NCBI RefSeq assembly: GCF_001015055.1
Contig: NZ_BBWZ01000005.1
Location: 62,001-126,000 of the forward strand
Direction of reading: 5' to 3'
DNA from: Aneurinibacillus tyrosinisolvens
GTDB taxonomy: Bacteria; Bacillota; Bacilli; Aneurinibacillales; Aneurinibacillaceae
Length of the DNA stretch: 64,000 bases
The notes under the pieces were generated by a model that was not told the origin of the DNA, did no database searches, and saw only the letters and a program-made list of their open reading frames with translations. Of the stretch, positions 62,359-64,000 are shown one piece after another. A program made the translations under genes and the position numbers. Position 1 is the stretch's first letter. Every line of letters starts with the position of its first letter.

Positions 62359-63129
62359 ATGAGTTTATATCATCATTTTAGACAGGATGAACACCCCTTT
62401 GTAGAACGCGTTCTAGAGTGGACGGCAAGAGTAAGCGGACGGTACGAGAGAATCCTGACGGATTTTCTCGACCCGAGGCAGGCATTTATTGCCCGGTCTC
62501 TAGCGCAGCGGGAAGCAGGGGTTTTTTTCGCGGAGTATGGAGGGTACGGCCATGCCGAGAGAGTGCGGGGGATTTTTTATCCGGAATATATGGAGCCGGA
62601 CCCGGGCAATTACGCACTTGCCCTGCTGACAATAAGGGGCAGCAATCAGTTTCTCAACCTTGAGCACCGCGATTACTTGGGATCGCTTCTCGGTCTGGGG
62701 ATTAAGCGGGAGAAGTTCGGGGATATCCTTGTCCACGACAGCTATGCCCAGATTATCGTTGCCCGGGAAATCACTGATTATGTTCGCCTGAACCTCACGC
62801 AGGTTCACCGGGTACGGGTAACCGCCGAGATAAGCGAACCTGAACAGGTGGCTGTGCCCGCCCAATCGTTTCGCCGACTTTCCTTTACAGTGCAATCACC
62901 TCGTGTAGATGCGATTCTGGGGGATGTTTTTCACCTCTCAAGAGCGAAGGTCGTACCGCCGATTCAGAATGGACGGGTGAAAGTGAACTGGCGTGAAATC
63001 AATGATCCATCCTACCGGCTTGAAGAAGGAGACGTTGTTTCCTTTAAGGGATTTGGGCGTTTTAAGGTGGCTCTGATTGGCGGGGAAACGAAAAAAAGGA
63101 CGGACAAAAATCGAGGCAGATGTTTATGA
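62359..63129 (+). CDS. ylmH: S4-domain RNA-binding protein YlmH
   Basis: 256 residues. An N-terminal YlmH-specific part (YHHFRQDEHPFVERVLEWTARV, FLDPRQAFIA) and a C-terminal S4 domain (about 180-240; RVDAILGDVFHLSRAKVVPPIQNGRVKVNW). Binds the ribosomal P-site peptidyl-tRNA and aids stalled ribosome rescue in B. subtilis. 12 bp after ylmG. Confidence 0.92.
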   Translation: MSLYHHFRQDEHPFVERVLEWTARVSGRYERILTDFLDPRQAFIARSLAQREAGVFFAEYGGYGHAERVRGIFYPEYMEPDPGNYALALLTIRGSNQFLNLEHRDYLGSLLGLGIKREKFGDILVHDSYAQIIVAREITDYVRLNLTQVHRVRVTAEISEPEQVAVPAQSFRRLSFTVQSPRVDAILGDVFHLSRAKVVPPIQNGRVKVNWREINDPSYRLEEGDVVSFKGFGRFKVALIGGETKKRTDKNRGRCL

Positions 63130-63219
63130 TTGAGTACCGTGTATTAATTTGAAGAATGGGCAGGGATTATGTTTAATATTGTCGAATCTACACGTTTAAG
63201 ACTAGAGGAGGTGGACCCG

Positions 63220-63717
63220 GTGTCACTCACGCCATTGGATATCCATAATAAAGAATTTAGCCGCTCCTTTCGCGGTTATGATGAGGATCAGGTGAATGAA
63301 TTCCTTGATCAGATTATTAAAGAATTTGATCTTATGCTGAAGGAAAAACGAGAGCTGGAAGAGCGGACTACAACGCTGAACGAGCGGCTTTCCCAGTTTG
63401 CTAATATTGAAGAAACCCTAAAAAAATCGCTTGTGATCGCCCAGGAAACCGCAGACGAAGTGAAAAGCAACGCGCGCAAAGAAGCGCAGCTCATTATAAG
63501 AGAAGCGGAAAAAAATGCAGATCGGTTAATTAACGAAGCTCTATCGAAATCCCACAAGCTCGTTTCAGAAATTGATGAATTAAAAAGACGGGCCACTGTT
63601 TACCGGATGCGCTTCCGTTCGATCCTTGAAGCTCAATTAGAGATGCTTGATAACGGGGATTGGGAAAACTTTGAGAAAATCGAAGAAGATTTAAGCAAAC
63701 CGGTGGGCGAAGCATAA
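63220..63717 (+). CDS. divIVA: Septum-site and cell-pole protein DivIVA
   Basis: 165 residues. N-terminal lipid-binding domain (SLTPLDIHNKEFSRSFRGYDEDQVNEFLDQI), then coiled coils through most of the protein (KEKRELEERTTTLNERL; EKNADRLINEALSKSHKL). Start: GTG 63220 aligns with MPLTPNDIHNK and follows GAGGAGGTGG; the frame open to 63169 has a weak RBS and an extra 17 residues. Confidence 0.94.
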   Translation: MSLTPLDIHNKEFSRSFRGYDEDQVNEFLDQIIKEFDLMLKEKRELEERTTTLNERLSQFANIEETLKKSLVIAQETADEVKSNARKEAQLIIREAEKNADRLINEALSKSHKLVSEIDELKRRATVYRMRFRSILEAQLEMLDNGDWENFEKIEEDLSKPVGEA

Positions 63718-63734
63718 AGGACGAGCATAAAAAG

Positions 63735-63764
63735 TTGACGTTTGGTCAATGATTGTTCTATACT
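63735..63764 (+). promoter_or_regulatory. Sigma-A promoter of ileS
   Basis: TTGACG (63735-63740), 18-bp spacer, TATACT (63759-63764). Transcription should begin near 63771, leaving a leader of about 117 nt. Confidence 0.7.
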
Positions 63765-63800
63765 TTTTTAAATACGGAAGACTTCTAAAGGGATATTACG

Positions 63801-63844
63801 TAGCCTTCTCGTCCCGTGCACTATGGGCCGGGAAGGCTATTTTC
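63801..63844 (+). terminator. Terminator/attenuator-like hairpin in the ileS leader
   Basis: TAGCCTTC (63801-63808) pairs with GAAGGCTA (63832-63839), with extra inner GC pairing, then TTTT. It lies downstream of the ileS promoter, so it may end divIVA transcription and also attenuate ileS. The AGGGTGGNACC T-box sequence is absent. Confidence 0.55.
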
Positions 63845-63887
63845 TGGTTATAAGCCGAAGAAATTACATAGTAGGAGATGAACGAGC

Positions 63888-64000
63888 ATGGACTATGGAA
63901 AGACGTTAAACCTGCCGAAAACAGAGTTTCCGATGAGGGGGAACCTTCCGAAACGTGAACCGGAGATGCAGCAGTGGTGGGATGAAATAGATGTGTACAC
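63888..64000 (+). CDS. ileS: Isoleucyl-tRNA synthetase, N-terminus only
   Basis: The first 37 codons before the window ends: [20 protein letters not shown] and [12 protein letters not shown] are the conserved IleRS start. ATG 63888 with TAGGAG upstream. Its place after divIVA is the usual Bacillales order. Confidence 0.93.
   Translation, partial: MDYGKTLNLPKTEFPMRGNLPKREPEMQQWWDEIDVY

Noticed and set aside
63718..63887. T-box riboswitch before ileS
   Set aside because: Region too short and the conserved AGGGTGGNACC element is absent.
1..64000. Mobile elements, prophage genes, tRNA or rRNA genes
   Set aside because: No transposase, integrase, phage structural gene, terminal inverted repeats or tRNA-like cloverleaf was seen on either strand; gene order is mostly conserved chromosomal.

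Overview
The window is chromosomal DNA from a spore-forming, low-to-mid GC Gram-positive bacterium of the order Bacillales. The gene order matches Bacillus subtilis blocks (ylaH/J/K, yqgX/Y/mgsR, yngH-E, bshC-mraZ, the dcw cluster, spoIIGA-sigE-sigG, ylmC-H-divIVA-ileS). A murA inside the dcw cluster, an ahcY between bshC and mraZ, and many TTG/GTG starts suggest the Paenibacillaceae/Aneurinibacillus/Brevibacillus side rather than Bacillus itself (inference). I saw no rRNA, tRNA, IS element, prophage or CRISPR array.

Layout. 1-5.5 kb: a probable pyrimidine (uracil/dihydrouracil) catabolism locus with an NCS1 permease, a PucR regulator, a class III aminotransferase and an M20 beta-ureidopropionase-type hydrolase. 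5.6-15.7 kb: housekeeping and small genes (DUF4446, speH, ylaH/J/K, yqgX, a CcoS-like protein, a GAF-GAF-GGDEF protein), plus a sigma-54 activator followed by its probable own target site: a helically phased GATGC/GCATC enhancer, a near-perfect -24/-12 promoter and a transcript with only tiny ORFs. 15.7-18.9 kb: a candidate 115-nt sRNA, a MidA-type methyltransferase, yqgY, an Fe-S-type regulator and mgsR. 18.9-25.3 kb: nitrate assimilation (narK divergent from nasD-nasE-nasC) with two matched GlnR/TnrA-like boxes. 25.4-32.8 kb: ypcP, an enoyl-CoA hydratase, rsfA and an acyl-CoA carboxylase/HMG-CoA lyase operon (leucine-type catabolism). 32.9-35.8 kb: bshC and ahcY. 35.9-55.9 kb: the whole division and cell-wall cluster, mraZ to ftsZ. 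56-58.7 kb: spoIIGA-sigE-sigG. 58.7-64 kb: a solitary amino-acid binding lipoprotein, ylmC-pgeF-ylmE-sepF-ylmG-ylmH-divIVA and the start of ileS.

The genes work together in clear blocks. The dcw products make the lipid II precursors (MurA-G, MraY) and the divisome (FtsA/Z/L, DivIB, PBP, SepF, DivIVA). SpoVD/SpoVE adapt this machinery for the spore cortex, and SpoIIGA activates pro-sigma-E after asymmetric division. MurE carries the DNPR motif, so the peptidoglycan should contain meso-diaminopimelate.

Quality note: six genes are split by single frame breaks (pucR, the M20 hydrolase, echA, bshC, rsmH, murA). Two are normally essential or nearly universal, and most breaks fit the loss of one base, usually in a short homopolymer run. 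I treat these as probable consensus errors and annotate the genes as single intact loci.
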